64,000 bases of DNA, from contig NZ_CP157804.1 in the NCBI RefSeq assembly GCF_040112705.1, positions 2,226,001 through 2,290,000 of the forward strand, read 5' to 3'. This DNA is from Flagellimonas sp. MMG031. Its GTDB lineage: Bacteria; Bacteroidota; Bacteroidia; Flavobacteriales; Flavobacteriaceae. The position numbers and the translations under genes are program-made. This document shows positions 1 to 8,449 of the stretch, in pieces. A model generated the notes under the pieces. It had not been told where the DNA came from. It did not search any database and worked only from the letters and a program-made list of their open reading frames with translations. Every line of letters starts with the position of its first letter. Within the stretch, counting starts at the first letter, position 1.

Positions 1-636
1 GGCATCAATTATTTGTTTACCGGTACCTATGAAAACCAACTACGTGCCGAAAAGACGCTATCGGTCGTAGTACCGCTGGCATTGGCCATCATATTCTTGA
101 TTCTTTATTTCCAATTCCGTTCAGTAGGTACCTCATTGATGGTGTTTACCGGGATTGCTGTTGCCTTTGCCGGAGGTTTTCTGATGATTTGGTTCTATGG
201 TCAGGATTGGTTCCTGAACTTCAACTTTTTCGGGGAAAACCTACGAGACCTCTTCCAGATGCATACCATTAACCTGAGTGTTGCCGTATGGGTTGGGTTT
301 ATTGCGCTCTTTGGTATTGCAACCGATGATGGTGTGGTCATGGCCACCTACCTGACCCAAACTTTTGATAGAAACAAGCCCGATTCCCTTGTATCCGTTA
401 GGGATTCGGTTGTCGAAGCTGGTGAAAAACGTATCCGTCCGTGTTTGATGACGACCGCAACCACTATTCTGGCACTGCTTCCGGTATTGACATCCACCGG
501 CCGTGGTAGCGATATTATGATTCCGATGGCGATCCCTTCTTTCGGGGGGATGCTTATCGCCTTGATTACCCTATTTGTTGTTCCAGTGTTGTACAGTTGG
601 AAGGCCGAGTTTCAATTAAAAAGAATGTCCAAATGA
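1..636 (+). CDS. CusA-type RND heavy-metal efflux pump, C-terminal part (5' end outside window)
   Basis: This is the last 211 codons of an inner-membrane RND pump of the CusA (HME) family, which drives metal ions out by proton antiport. The reading frame is open from base 1, so the true start lies upstream of the window. Visible landmarks are the YENQLRAEKTL segment before a TM helix, the ATDDGVVMATYL stretch, and the family signature around EKRIRPCLMTTATT, which leads into the final TM helices. It overlaps the next gene by four bases (ATGA), so the TolC-like gene is translationally coupled to it. The CusB-like adaptor lies about 15 kb away at 16049. Confidence 0.93.
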   Translation, partial: GINYLFTGTYENQLRAEKTLSVVVPLALAIIFLILYFQFRSVGTSLMVFTGIAVAFAGGFLMIWFYGQDWFLNFNFFGENLRDLFQMHTINLSVAVWVGFIALFGIATDDGVVMATYLTQTFDRNKPDSLVSVRDSVVEAGEKRIRPCLMTTATTILALLPVLTSTGRGSDIMIPMAIPSFGGMLIALITLFVVPVLYSWKAEFQLKRMSK

Positions 637-1847
637 AGAAATACCTATACATATTGATCGGAATAGTATCCATCGCTTCTGTGAACGGACAGGAACTGGA
701 AAGCCTTATCCAACAGGCCGAACTCAACAATCCGGAAATCCAGGCTTTTGAGCTGCGGTACAATATTGCCTCCGAAAGAGTGAACGAGGTCAATACTTTG
801 CCCAATACGGAGGTAAGTGCCGGACTTTTCGTAAGCGAGCCCGAAACACGGACCGGAGCACAGAAAGCACGGTTCTCGGCAAAACAGATGATCCCGTGGT
901 TCGGTACCATTACCGCCCGTGAAAATTATGCAAGTTCATTGGCCGATGCCCAATACGAAGAGCTGGTCATCGTCAAAAGAAAATTGGCGTTGTCGGTATC
1001 TCAGTCCTATTACCGATTATTCTCGATAAGGGCGAAGCAAAGCGTTTTGGACGAAAATATAGAATTGCTGGAAACCTATGAACGATTGGCCTTGACCTCG
1101 GTAGAAGTTGGTAATGCCTCCGCAGTAGATGTGTTGCGCTTGCAGATTCGGCAGAACGAACTGCTTCAGCAAAAAGAAGTTTTGGAACAGGAGTATTTGG
1201 CCGAACAAACGCTGTTCAACAATCTATTGAATAGGGACGAACAAACACAAGTCGAAGTTTACGAAGGGCTTACGGTACCCGAACAAGACCCGATAACGGA
1301 AGAAGGAAGCCTTGACCTGCATCCTGAACTTTTAAAGTATGACAAGTTGTACGAGTCGGTCGAACAATCTGAAATCTTGAACCAAAAAGAAGCCTTACCG
1401 AATCTTGGTTTCGGATTGGATTACGTACCCGTTGCCGAAAGGCCTGATATGTCTTTCGATGATAACGGAAAGGACATCTTGATGCCGATGGTGGTGTCCA
1501 TCCCGATATTCAACAATAAATACAAATCCATTTCCCAACAGAACAAATTAAGGCAAGAGGAAATAACCGCCCAAAAGCAAGAACGAAGAAACAAGCTCGA
1601 AACACTTTTGAGCGAGGCCATTAACAACAGAATGGCTGCCAGGATTCGTTTTAGGACCCAAACAAAAAATATCGGACAGGCCAAGGACGGGGAGGAAATC
1701 CTTATCAAAAGCTACGAGACCGGAACCATCGATTTTAACGATGTGCTCGATATTCAAGAGCTTCAGCTTAGGTTTCAAATCAATCGAATTGAATCCATCA
1801 AGGGCTACTTTGTGCAGTCGGCCATTATCAATTATCTAAGGAGTTAA
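633..1847 (+). CDS. TolC/CusC-like outer-membrane efflux channel
   Basis: Outer-membrane factor of a tripartite metal efflux pump, 404 aa. The ATG at 633 overlaps the stop of the RND gene and is followed by a clear signal peptide ending near VNGQ, so this start is preferred over an upstream TTG. The body has long heptad-rich helices (LIQQAELNNPEI, then LLQQKEVLEQEYLAEQ) and the PIFNNK segment expected of the TolC fold with its paired hairpins. It should dock on the periplasmic end of the CusA/CusB assembly. It is about 10% shorter than E. coli CusC, as is common in Bacteroidota. Confidence 0.9.
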   Translation: MKKYLYILIGIVSIASVNGQELESLIQQAELNNPEIQAFELRYNIASERVNEVNTLPNTEVSAGLFVSEPETRTGAQKARFSAKQMIPWFGTITARENYASSLADAQYEELVIVKRKLALSVSQSYYRLFSIRAKQSVLDENIELLETYERLALTSVEVGNASAVDVLRLQIRQNELLQQKEVLEQEYLAEQTLFNNLLNRDEQTQVEVYEGLTVPEQDPITEEGSLDLHPELLKYDKLYESVEQSEILNQKEALPNLGFGLDYVPVAERPDMSFDDNGKDILMPMVVSIPIFNNKYKSISQQNKLRQEEITAQKQERRNKLETLLSEAINNRMAARIRFRTQTKNIGQAKDGEEILIKSYETGTIDFNDVLDIQELQLRFQINRIESIKGYFVQSAIINYLRS

Positions 1848-1910
1848 TGTCCGTATCGATAGGAGTAAGGTATCTCGACTGAATAAAATAAAATATTATA
1901 AACCACAAAA

Positions 1911-4295
1911 ATGAGAATCATGATCAGAAAAATTACAGTGTTGTTGGTACTTCTCATTTCGTGCAACATTGCCGCACAATTAGTATCCAATGAAAGCGAA
2001 GAAAATGTGGATAATTGGCCTGAACGGGTCTATGATTTGACCATTGGTTACGAAACGGTCAACTATACCGGAAAAGATGTGAAGGCCATGACGATCAATG
2101 GTGGTATTCCTGGACCCAATCTCGAATTCAACGAGGGCGAGTTTGCCATTATCAACGTAACCAATACGATGGATGTCGAAACCTCGGTACACTGGCATGG
2201 GTTGATACTGCCCAACTTCTACGACGGCGTACCTTACCTTACAACGCCACCAATTGAACCCGGCGAGACCCAACAATACAAATTTGCGCTGAAACAGTCG
2301 GGCACGTATTGGTACCATTCCCATACGGGTTTACAGGAACAACGTGGTGTTTATGGCTCCATCCAGATCAATCCCAAAGAAACAAATCTTGAGTATGACA
2401 AAGATTTGGTACTGATACTTTCGGATTGGATGGATGAAAATCCCAAGACACAACTGAGAAACCTTAAACGAGGCAATGAGTGGTACCTAATCAAAAAGGA
2501 CCAGGTTCAAAGTTGGGACAAGGTAATCTCAAAAGGTGCGGTAGGTGCGAAACTAAAAATGATGTGGCAGCGTATGCCCGATATGGCCATATTGGACAAT
2601 TATTACGACCTGTTTTTTATAAATGGAAAATCTTCTAATGAATACCCTGATTTCAATCCCGGCGAACGGGTACGATTGCGCTTCGTAAATGCGGCCGCAG
2701 CTTCCTATTTCTGGCTGACATTTGGTGGTAATGACCCTATGTTGGTCTCTGCCGACGGCCTTGATGTAGTGCCGGTAAAACAGAACAAGACCCTTATCGG
2801 TGTGGCCGAGACCTATGATTTTATAGTGACCATACCACAAAGCGGAAAACTTGAAATACGTGCCACTTCTCAGGACGGATCTGGTCAGGCTTCCGCCTAT
2901 CTAGGGACGGGCGATGTTTTGGAAGCCCCCACGGTACCTATACCCGACCTTATCAAACTAATGGAAAACATGATGTCGATGGACATGAAGATGGGTGCAC
3001 CCGCGGCCAAATTCAATCCCTCCAAAAACGATTCCATCAAAGTGATGAAAAAATATGCGATGGATATGGGCGGTATGAAAATGGACCATTCCAAAATGGA
3101 TATGCAAAAAGAAGATCAAATGCAGAAGAATGACCAAAAGATGGAAGATGAAGGGGGTAAGATGAAAATGCCAAAGGATAAGACGGATCATGCCAAAATG
3201 GAGATGAAAGACGATAAAATGGATATGAAAATGGGCTATGTGCTGCCCGCCGACAAGGTCATTGGCGATGCCATGAAAACCGGGGGCAATCCGGAATTTA
3301 ACTACAACTATCTCAAAGCACCCGGAAAAACGGTATACGAAGACAACAAACCTGTTAGGGAAATGCTGTTCAACCTTACGGGAAACATGAACCGTTACGT
3401 ATGGAGCATCAACGGGGTTCCGCTTTCAGAAACCGATAAAATAAAAATTGAACAAGGCGAAGTAGTGCGCATTACTTTGAACAACCTGACCATGATGCAC
3501 CACCCGATGCACCTACACGGACACTTTTTCAGGGTACTGAACGAACACGGCGAATATTCGCCCTTAAAACATACGGTCAACGTGGCCCCGATGCAAAAAG
3601 TGGTCATCGAATTCGATGCCAATGAATATGGCGACTGGTTCTTTCATTGCCACGTACTGTACCATATCAACAGTGGTATGGCAAGGGTATTCAGCTATGA
3701 CACCCCAAGGGATGAACGATTGAAAGGGTATCCCTTATCCAACCTGACCACCGAGGCCGACCATATGTGGACATGGGGTGAGGTTACGGGTGCCAGCCAC
3801 ATGGGCGAGTTTTTTCTGACCACTACGAACATCCGAAACCAGTTCATATTGCGAGCGGAATATGGATGGAACGAGAACTTGGAAGCCGAATTTACCTATG
3901 AACGATGGCTGAACAGTTATTTCCGTGTTTTCGGTGGGGTAAATGTCGAAAACGAAATGGAAGATAGTATGGATGAAATAGGCACCACGGGAGTAGTGGG
4001 TATCCGGTACTTCTTGCCATTGTTGATAGATTCTGATCTACGCATCGATAATAAACTACGGCCGACGATTTCATTTTCGACGGCTACGATGATCTTTCAG
4101 AGACTCGCCCTTTTTGGCGAATACGAATATCAAATGGATTTTGGCTGGGTCAATGATTTTGAACCGGGAACCGATTTTGAACAAGAGCAGACCTGGCAAG
4201 TAGGATTGGAATATGTCCTGAGCAGAGATTTTTCCTTAATGGGCAGTTACGACAACCGTTTCGGTTGGGGAGGAGGACTTTCAATGCGATTTTAA
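1911..4295 (+). CDS. Multicopper oxidase with Met-rich insert, fused to a CopB-like outer-membrane barrel
   Basis: Periplasmic copper oxidase of the CopA/PcoA group, 794 aa, expected to oxidise Cu(I) to Cu(II). After a signal peptide, the copper ligands are HWHG (94-97), HSH (136-138), HPMHLHGH (531-538) and HCHVLYH (579-585) with axial Met590, so all the T1/T2/T3 sites appear intact. A Met/Asp/Lys/His-rich stretch at about 345-450 carries repeated MKMDHSKMDM-like units, typical copper scavenging sequence. From about 610 to the end the sequence changes to alternating aromatic and charged strands closing in GGGLSMRF. This resembles the CopB/PcoB barrel, normally a separate protein. A second ATG lies at 1920. 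Confidence 0.9.
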   Translation: MRIMIRKITVLLVLLISCNIAAQLVSNESEENVDNWPERVYDLTIGYETVNYTGKDVKAMTINGGIPGPNLEFNEGEFAIINVTNTMDVETSVHWHGLILPNFYDGVPYLTTPPIEPGETQQYKFALKQSGTYWYHSHTGLQEQRGVYGSIQINPKETNLEYDKDLVLILSDWMDENPKTQLRNLKRGNEWYLIKKDQVQSWDKVISKGAVGAKLKMMWQRMPDMAILDNYYDLFFINGKSSNEYPDFNPGERVRLRFVNAAAASYFWLTFGGNDPMLVSADGLDVVPVKQNKTLIGVAETYDFIVTIPQSGKLEIRATSQDGSGQASAYLGTGDVLEAPTVPIPDLIKLMENMMSMDMKMGAPAAKFNPSKNDSIKVMKKYAMDMGGMKMDHSKMDMQKEDQMQKNDQKMEDEGGKMKMPKDKTDHAKMEMKDDKMDMKMGYVLPADKVIGDAMKTGGNPEFNYNYLKAPGKTVYEDNKPVREMLFNLTGNMNRYVWSINGVPLSETDKIKIEQGEVVRITLNNLTMMHHPMHLHGHFFRVLNEHGEYSPLKHTVNVAPMQKVVIEFDANEYGDWFFHCHVLYHINSGMARVFSYDTPRDERLKGYPLSNLTTEADHMWTWGEVTGASHMGEFFLTTTNIRNQFILRAEYGWNENLEAEFTYERWLNSYFRVFGGVNVENEMEDSMDEIGTTGVVGIRYFLPLLIDSDLRIDNKLRPTISFSTATMIFQRLALFGEYEYQMDFGWVNDFEPGTDFEQEQTWQVGLEYVLSRDFSLMGSYDNRFGWGGGLSMRF

Positions 4296-4298
4296 CAC

Positions 4299-5624
4299 AT
4301 GGGACAATACAAAAAAAATAGCCTGAGTTTGACCGGTGCCGTATCTCTAGGAACGGGGGTAATGATTGGCGCAGGTATCTTCGCGCTGTTAGGGCAGGTA
4401 GCAGAATTGTCTGGTCAGTGGTTTCCCTATGCGTTTTTGCTGGGGGCCATTATCTCGGGTTTTAGTGCCTATTCGTATGTTAAGATGTCCAATGCCTATC
4501 CCTCTGCGGGCGGTATCGCCATGTATCTCAAGAAGATATATGGTAAAAGTGCATTGACAGCTTCCGGAGCGTTGTTGATGGCCTTGTCAATGGTCATCAA
4601 CGAGAGTTTGGTTGCACGTACCTTCGGCTCGTACACTCTACAATTGTTCGATGTAGATGATAACAGTGTTTGGGTGCCCATTTTGGGGGTATTCCTGCTG
4701 ATTGTCGCCTTTCTTATCAATATTTCGGGCAACAAAGTTATCGGAAAGGCCTCTTTGGTCATGGCCATTCTAAAAATAGGTGGGATAGCCATTTTTGCCA
4801 TAGGCGGTCTATGGGCCGCAGGTTTTTCATTCTCCGAAGTAGTTCCGTCCGAAAGTCTGACGGAATATCCAATCACTAATTATTTGGGAGCATTAGCTCT
4901 ATCTATTTTGGCTTACAAAGGTTTCACTACAATTACCAATAGTGGCGATGAAATAGTCAAACCCAATAAAAATGTTGGGCGTTCAATTGTCATTTCTTTG
5001 CTCATCTGTACGGTGGTCTATTTATTGGTCGCTTTTGCGGTCTCTTCCAATCTTTCGATAAACGAAATCATAGCAGCGAAAGACTATTCATTGGCAGAAG
5101 CTTCCCGCCCCGCTTTTGGCAAGTATGGGCTTTGGTTCACAGTGGGTATCGCCTTCATATCGACAATTTCTGGTGTGATAGCAAGCATTTTTGCAGTATC
5201 CAGAATGACAGCAATGCTGACCGAAAAGGAATTGATTCCCCATGAGCATTTTGGTATGCCGGGCAGGCTTCAAAAACATATGCTGGTGTATACAGTAATT
5301 CTGGCCATAACCTTAACGGTTCTATTTGATCTTACGAGAATCGCTTCATTGGGTGCTATATTTTATTTGATTATGGATATAGGAATCCATTGGGGAGTGT
5401 TTAAAAATCTTCGTAAGGATGTTAAGGCCAATCCTGCCGTTTTGATTACTGCTATTATTCTAGACGTAGTGGTTCTTGGGGCTTTTCTTTGGATAAAGGT
5501 AAGCAGTGATGTATTGGTCGTACTAGTGGCGGTCCTACTAATGGTCTTGATTTTTTTCGGAGAAAAATGGTTTTTGAAAAGAAATGATAGTGATGAAAAA
5601 GAAGATTTTAAAAATGATGTATGA
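4299..5624 (+). CDS. APC-superfamily amino-acid permease
   Basis: A 441-aa inner-membrane transporter with about 12 hydrophobic helices. The N-terminal GTGVMIGAGIFALLGQ motif in TM1 is the glycine-rich signature of the APC superfamily, and TM3 carries the SAGGIAMYLKK segment. The substrate cannot be told from the sequence. It starts three bases after the oxidase stop, so it is surely in the same transcript. Permeases of this type recur in metal-resistance clusters of Bacteroidota, but their role there is not established; supply of a chelating amino acid is only a guess. Confidence 0.85.
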   Translation: MGQYKKNSLSLTGAVSLGTGVMIGAGIFALLGQVAELSGQWFPYAFLLGAIISGFSAYSYVKMSNAYPSAGGIAMYLKKIYGKSALTASGALLMALSMVINESLVARTFGSYTLQLFDVDDNSVWVPILGVFLLIVAFLINISGNKVIGKASLVMAILKIGGIAIFAIGGLWAAGFSFSEVVPSESLTEYPITNYLGALALSILAYKGFTTITNSGDEIVKPNKNVGRSIVISLLICTVVYLLVAFAVSSNLSINEIIAAKDYSLAEASRPAFGKYGLWFTVGIAFISTISGVIASIFAVSRMTAMLTEKELIPHEHFGMPGRLQKHMLVYTVILAITLTVLFDLTRIASLGAIFYLIMDIGIHWGVFKNLRKDVKANPAVLITAIILDVVVLGAFLWIKVSSDVLVVLVAVLLMVLIFFGEKWFLKRNDSDEKEDFKNDV

Positions 5625-5643
5625 ATCTATAAAAATTAGAAAA

Positions 5644-6201
5644 ATGAAAACAAAAGGAATTTTAATGACAATCGGATTAATAGCAACGATGGTTGGCTGT
5701 AAATCAACTTTCAATGCCTCCGAGACCATGCAGGTAGATGAAAATAGAAATGCCATCTATCAAGAGATTATCTCAAATCCGGTGCAGTTTGCCAATTTTA
5801 TCAGTGAGGCAAGAAAGAATGAAGAGGCCAAAAAATTATTGATGAAAGCCCATATGGAGCAGATGGAATCTGGGGATATGAAAATGATGATGGACAAAAA
5901 TCCCGAAATGAAAGAAAAAATGCAGGCCCATATGCAGAAGATGATGGAGAAGAATCCTGAAATGAAGGAAAAGATGCAGTCCAAAATGCTCGATAAGATG
6001 ATGGAGAGTGAAAAGGGCCGTAAGATGTTGATGGAAAAAATGCACAAAAACGAAATGATGAAAAAACAGATGAAGGAAAGAATGAAAAATATGATGGATG
6101 AGAATCCTGATATGATGGAAGAAATGATGCAGAAAATGATGGAAAAAAATCCAGAGATGATGAAAAAGATGAAAGAAAAAATGAAAAATAAAGGAGCGTA
6201 A
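5644..6201 (+). CDS. Extremely Met-rich lipoprotein, putative copper/silver sponge
   Basis: A 185-aa lipoprotein with the lipobox ATMVGC at 14-19. The ATG at 5644 places a normal signal peptide at the N terminus; an upstream in-frame GTG-type extension would not. From residue 67 to the end 36 of 119 residues are Met, mostly in Lys/Glu-rich helix with four NP[ED]M units (86, 104, 154, 169). Methionine thioethers bind Cu(I) and Ag(I), and the neighbours are copper genes, so periplasmic metal buffering is the natural inference. No named family is recognised. It overlaps nothing and sits 57 bases before the SHOCT gene. Confidence 0.8.
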   Translation: MKTKGILMTIGLIATMVGCKSTFNASETMQVDENRNAIYQEIISNPVQFANFISEARKNEEAKKLLMKAHMEQMESGDMKMMMDKNPEMKEKMQAHMQKMMEKNPEMKEKMQSKMLDKMMESEKGRKMLMEKMHKNEMMKKQMKERMKNMMDENPDMMEEMMQKMMEKNPEMMKKMKEKMKNKGA

Positions 6202-6258
6202 GCCTTTGAATACCGAGGTGGATTGAAAACAGAAAATAACTATTGAAATTCTACAATT

Positions 6259-6450
6259 ATGATGATGTGGTGGTGGGTATTGATACCGGTCATTTTGGTG
6301 TTGGCCTTTTTTATGTATAACGGACGAAATAGCAGAGGTTCCAGGACCAAGGAAAATCCTATGGAAATTCTAGACAATCGATTCGCCAAAGGCGAACTAT
6401 CCAAAGAAGAATACGAAGAACAAAAACGAACTATTAACTCTAAAAATTAA
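6259..6450 (+). CDS. Small membrane-anchored SHOCT-domain protein
   Basis: A 63-aa protein with one TM helix (about 5-20, rich in Trp and Val) and a C-terminal SHOCT-like motif, in which NPMEILDNRFAKGELSKEEY leads into the last residues. SHOCT segments occur at the ends of many small bacterial membrane proteins and are thought to mediate oligomerisation; no reaction is known. Three consecutive ATG codons begin at 6259, so the exact start is ambiguous by one or two residues. It is five bases from the following DUF302 gene. Confidence 0.78.
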   Translation: MMMWWWVLIPVILVLAFFMYNGRNSRGSRTKENPMEILDNRFAKGELSKEEYEEQKRTINSKN

Positions 6451-6454
6451 AACG

Positions 6455-6841
6455 ATGGAATATTATTTCAACAAGACCCTTAACGAAGACTTTGATAAGG
6501 TAATCGAGAGAGTAACGGAAGAACTGAAAAAAGAGGGTTTTGGCATCTTGACCGAAATCGATGTCAAGGAAACCCTGAAAAAGAAACTGGATGTTGATTT
6601 TAAAAAGTACAAGATCCTCGGTGCCTGTAATCCGCCCTATGCCCATAAGGCACTGGAAGCCGAAGATAAGATAGGTACCATGTTGCCTTGCAATGTAATC
6701 GTGCAGGACGTATCGAAAGGGAATGTAGAAGTGGCGGCGGTAAATCCAATGGCTTCAATGCAAGCAGTCGACAATGAAATATTGGCTGAAATCGCAAATG
6801 ATATTACCGCCAAATTGGAAAATGTGATCGAGAAACTTTAG
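6455..6841 (+). CDS. DUF302 family protein (first of a tandem pair)
   Basis: A 128-aa cytoplasmic protein matching the DUF302 fold. It has an N-terminal helix with FDKVIERVTEELKKEGFG, the ILTEIDVKETL strand-helix, the conserved GACNPPYAHKAL segment and the TMLPCNV strand. The biochemical function of the family is unknown, but it is frequent next to copper and redox genes. It has no signal peptide. It is the better conserved of two adjacent copies; the next gene begins 12 bases downstream. Confidence 0.85.
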   Translation: MEYYFNKTLNEDFDKVIERVTEELKKEGFGILTEIDVKETLKKKLDVDFKKYKILGACNPPYAHKALEAEDKIGTMLPCNVIVQDVSKGNVEVAAVNPMASMQAVDNEILAEIANDITAKLENVIEKL

Positions 6842-6852
6842 AAGGGATAAAT

Positions 6853-7326
6853 ATGGAAAATAATAAGGGTAAAAGCGAATGGGTCTCGCAACAAAATTAT
6901 TCAGAAAGTCAGAGTACCCCTTATTGCATTACGCGGAGGTACGGTAGTTTGACATTTGAGGAAACCGTACAAAACGTAAAAAATGGCATTAAAAAGTTAG
7001 GTCTTGACCTTGTTGGTGAATTTGACGTGCGCGAGTATCTCAGTTCAGATATGGAAAAGATGCCTCGGCACCTCATTCTAATGGTATGTGAAAAAGAAAC
7101 TGCATTAAAACTGATTTCAAATGATATTCAAATGAGCGTTCTTTTTCCGTGCAATGTAACCATTAAGGAAGTGGAAAATAATACGATTATCGAAGTGTCG
7201 ATAGAAGATACAGATTCGACTTGGTCTTCCGCAAAGAAGAAAGAAATAATAGAGGTGGCCAAAAACACAAAGAACATCTTGAAAAAATTGCTCGACACTA
7301 TTGAACAGCAAAATGTAAAACTATAA
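6853..7326 (+). CDS. Divergent DUF302-like protein (second copy)
   Basis: A 157-aa protein aligned with its upstream neighbour over TFEETVQNVKNGIKKLGLDL, the EFDVREYL strand and VLFPCNVTI. In place of GACNPPYAHKAL it reads MVCEKETALKL, so the central Pro-Pro is lost while one Cys is kept. An N-terminal extension of about 30 residues precedes the domain. The pair probably arose by duplication and may heterodimerise (inference). No signal peptide is seen. Confidence 0.75.
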   Translation: MENNKGKSEWVSQQNYSESQSTPYCITRRYGSLTFEETVQNVKNGIKKLGLDLVGEFDVREYLSSDMEKMPRHLILMVCEKETALKLISNDIQMSVLFPCNVTIKEVENNTIIEVSIEDTDSTWSSAKKKEIIEVAKNTKNILKKLLDTIEQQNVKL

Positions 7327-7347
7327 TTAACATCAAATTCAACAATC

Positions 7348-7977
7348 ATGAGAAAATCAAATGTAACAACTGGAATTTTGGCCATGGCAATCATAACCCT
7401 ATCGGCCACATCTTGCAAAGACAAGAAAAAAGTGCAGGAAAACCAAGAAGGTCACCAAACAGAACAAATGGAGGACAGCGGCCATATGGATGGCGCTATG
7501 GAAGACCATTCGCAAATGGACCATGACAACATGAATCATGGCGAAATGGCAATGATGTCATCTGAAGTCATCGCTGACTATCTGACGCTAAAGAATGCTC
7601 TTGTGTCCGATGACAAAGATGGGGCCGCAAAGGCAGGAGAAAAGCTTGAAGGCAGCCTAAAGAACTTCGATACGAGCAAATTCAGTGATGAACAGCAGGA
7701 TGAGCTGAAAGACATTATTGAAGATGCCACCGAACATGCAGAACATATCGCGAAAAGTGACATCGGGCATCAACGTGAGCACTTTAAAACCTTGAGCAAA
7801 GATGTAGTCGATATGGTCGCCATTACTGGTACAGAAAATACTTTGTATGAACAATATTGCCCAATGTATGATAACAACAAAGGAGGTGCCTGGCTAAGCA
7901 TGAATGAAGAAATCAAAAATCCATATTTCGGGGATAAGATGCTCACTTGTGGAAAAGTACAAAGGGAAATCAACTAA
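7348..7977 (+). CDS. DUF3347 lipoprotein with His/Met-rich linker
   Basis: A 209-aa predicted lipoprotein (lipobox ATSC, Cys23) with a His/Met/Asp-rich stretch at 40-70 ([19 protein letters not shown]) that looks like a flexible metal-binding tether. The helical DUF3347 domain follows and ends in the signature CPM (Cys171) ... GGAWLS ... NPYFG ... CGKV (Cys201). The same Cys-Pro-Met/Cys-Gly signature recurs in the gene at 8450 and at the end of the CusB-like adaptor. The family has no proven function; a role in periplasmic copper handling is inferred from those Cys/Met residues and the neighbourhood. Confidence 0.85.
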   Translation: MRKSNVTTGILAMAIITLSATSCKDKKKVQENQEGHQTEQMEDSGHMDGAMEDHSQMDHDNMNHGEMAMMSSEVIADYLTLKNALVSDDKDGAAKAGEKLEGSLKNFDTSKFSDEQQDELKDIIEDATEHAEHIAKSDIGHQREHFKTLSKDVVDMVAITGTENTLYEQYCPMYDNNKGGAWLSMNEEIKNPYFGDKMLTCGKVQREIN

Positions 7978-8433
7978 GTGAAGAAAAGTATAAAAATCAT
8001 AGCACTAGTGTTTTTGGTCGGGTTTGTGGGGATACAGTTTTTTCCCACTTCCCGAAACCAAAGCGACACAATACCAAAAACTGACTTTATGCTTGTGAAC
8101 GATGTACCGAAACAAGTGGAGAACATCATCAAGACCTCTTGCTACGATTGCCATAGCAACAACACGGATTATCCTTGGTACAACAAAGTGCAACCCGTTG
8201 CCTGGTTTTTGGAGGATCATGTTACCCATGGCAAGGAAGAATTGAATTTTAACGAATGGGCCGATTATTCAAACAGAAGAAAGAACAGCAAGTTAAAATC
8301 GATCATAAGTCAGATAGAAAATGGAGAAATGCCCCTTTGGTCTTATACACTAATTCATAGGGAAGCAAAACTTTCGGAGGACAAGAGGAAAACCGTTCTC
8401 GATTGGGTTTCAAAATTAAAGGACAGTTTATAA
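7978..8433 (+). CDS. Haem-binding domain protein with one CxxCH motif
   Basis: A 151-aa membrane-anchored periplasmic protein that begins with GTG directly after the previous stop codon. One N-terminal TM helix or signal anchor is followed by SCYDCHSNNTDYPWY, a c-type haem attachment CxxCH in the Haem_bd family context, and then by the conserved EDHVTHGKEELNFNEW and GEMPLWSYTLIH segments. Haem would be attached covalently in the periplasm. It lies between two DUF3347 genes, which suggests electron transfer or redox sensing linked to metal stress (inference). Confidence 0.82.
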   Translation: MKKSIKIIALVFLVGFVGIQFFPTSRNQSDTIPKTDFMLVNDVPKQVENIIKTSCYDCHSNNTDYPWYNKVQPVAWFLEDHVTHGKEELNFNEWADYSNRRKNSKLKSIISQIENGEMPLWSYTLIHREAKLSEDKRKTVLDWVSKLKDSL

Positions 8434-8449
8434 ACTAAAAATCCAATAA

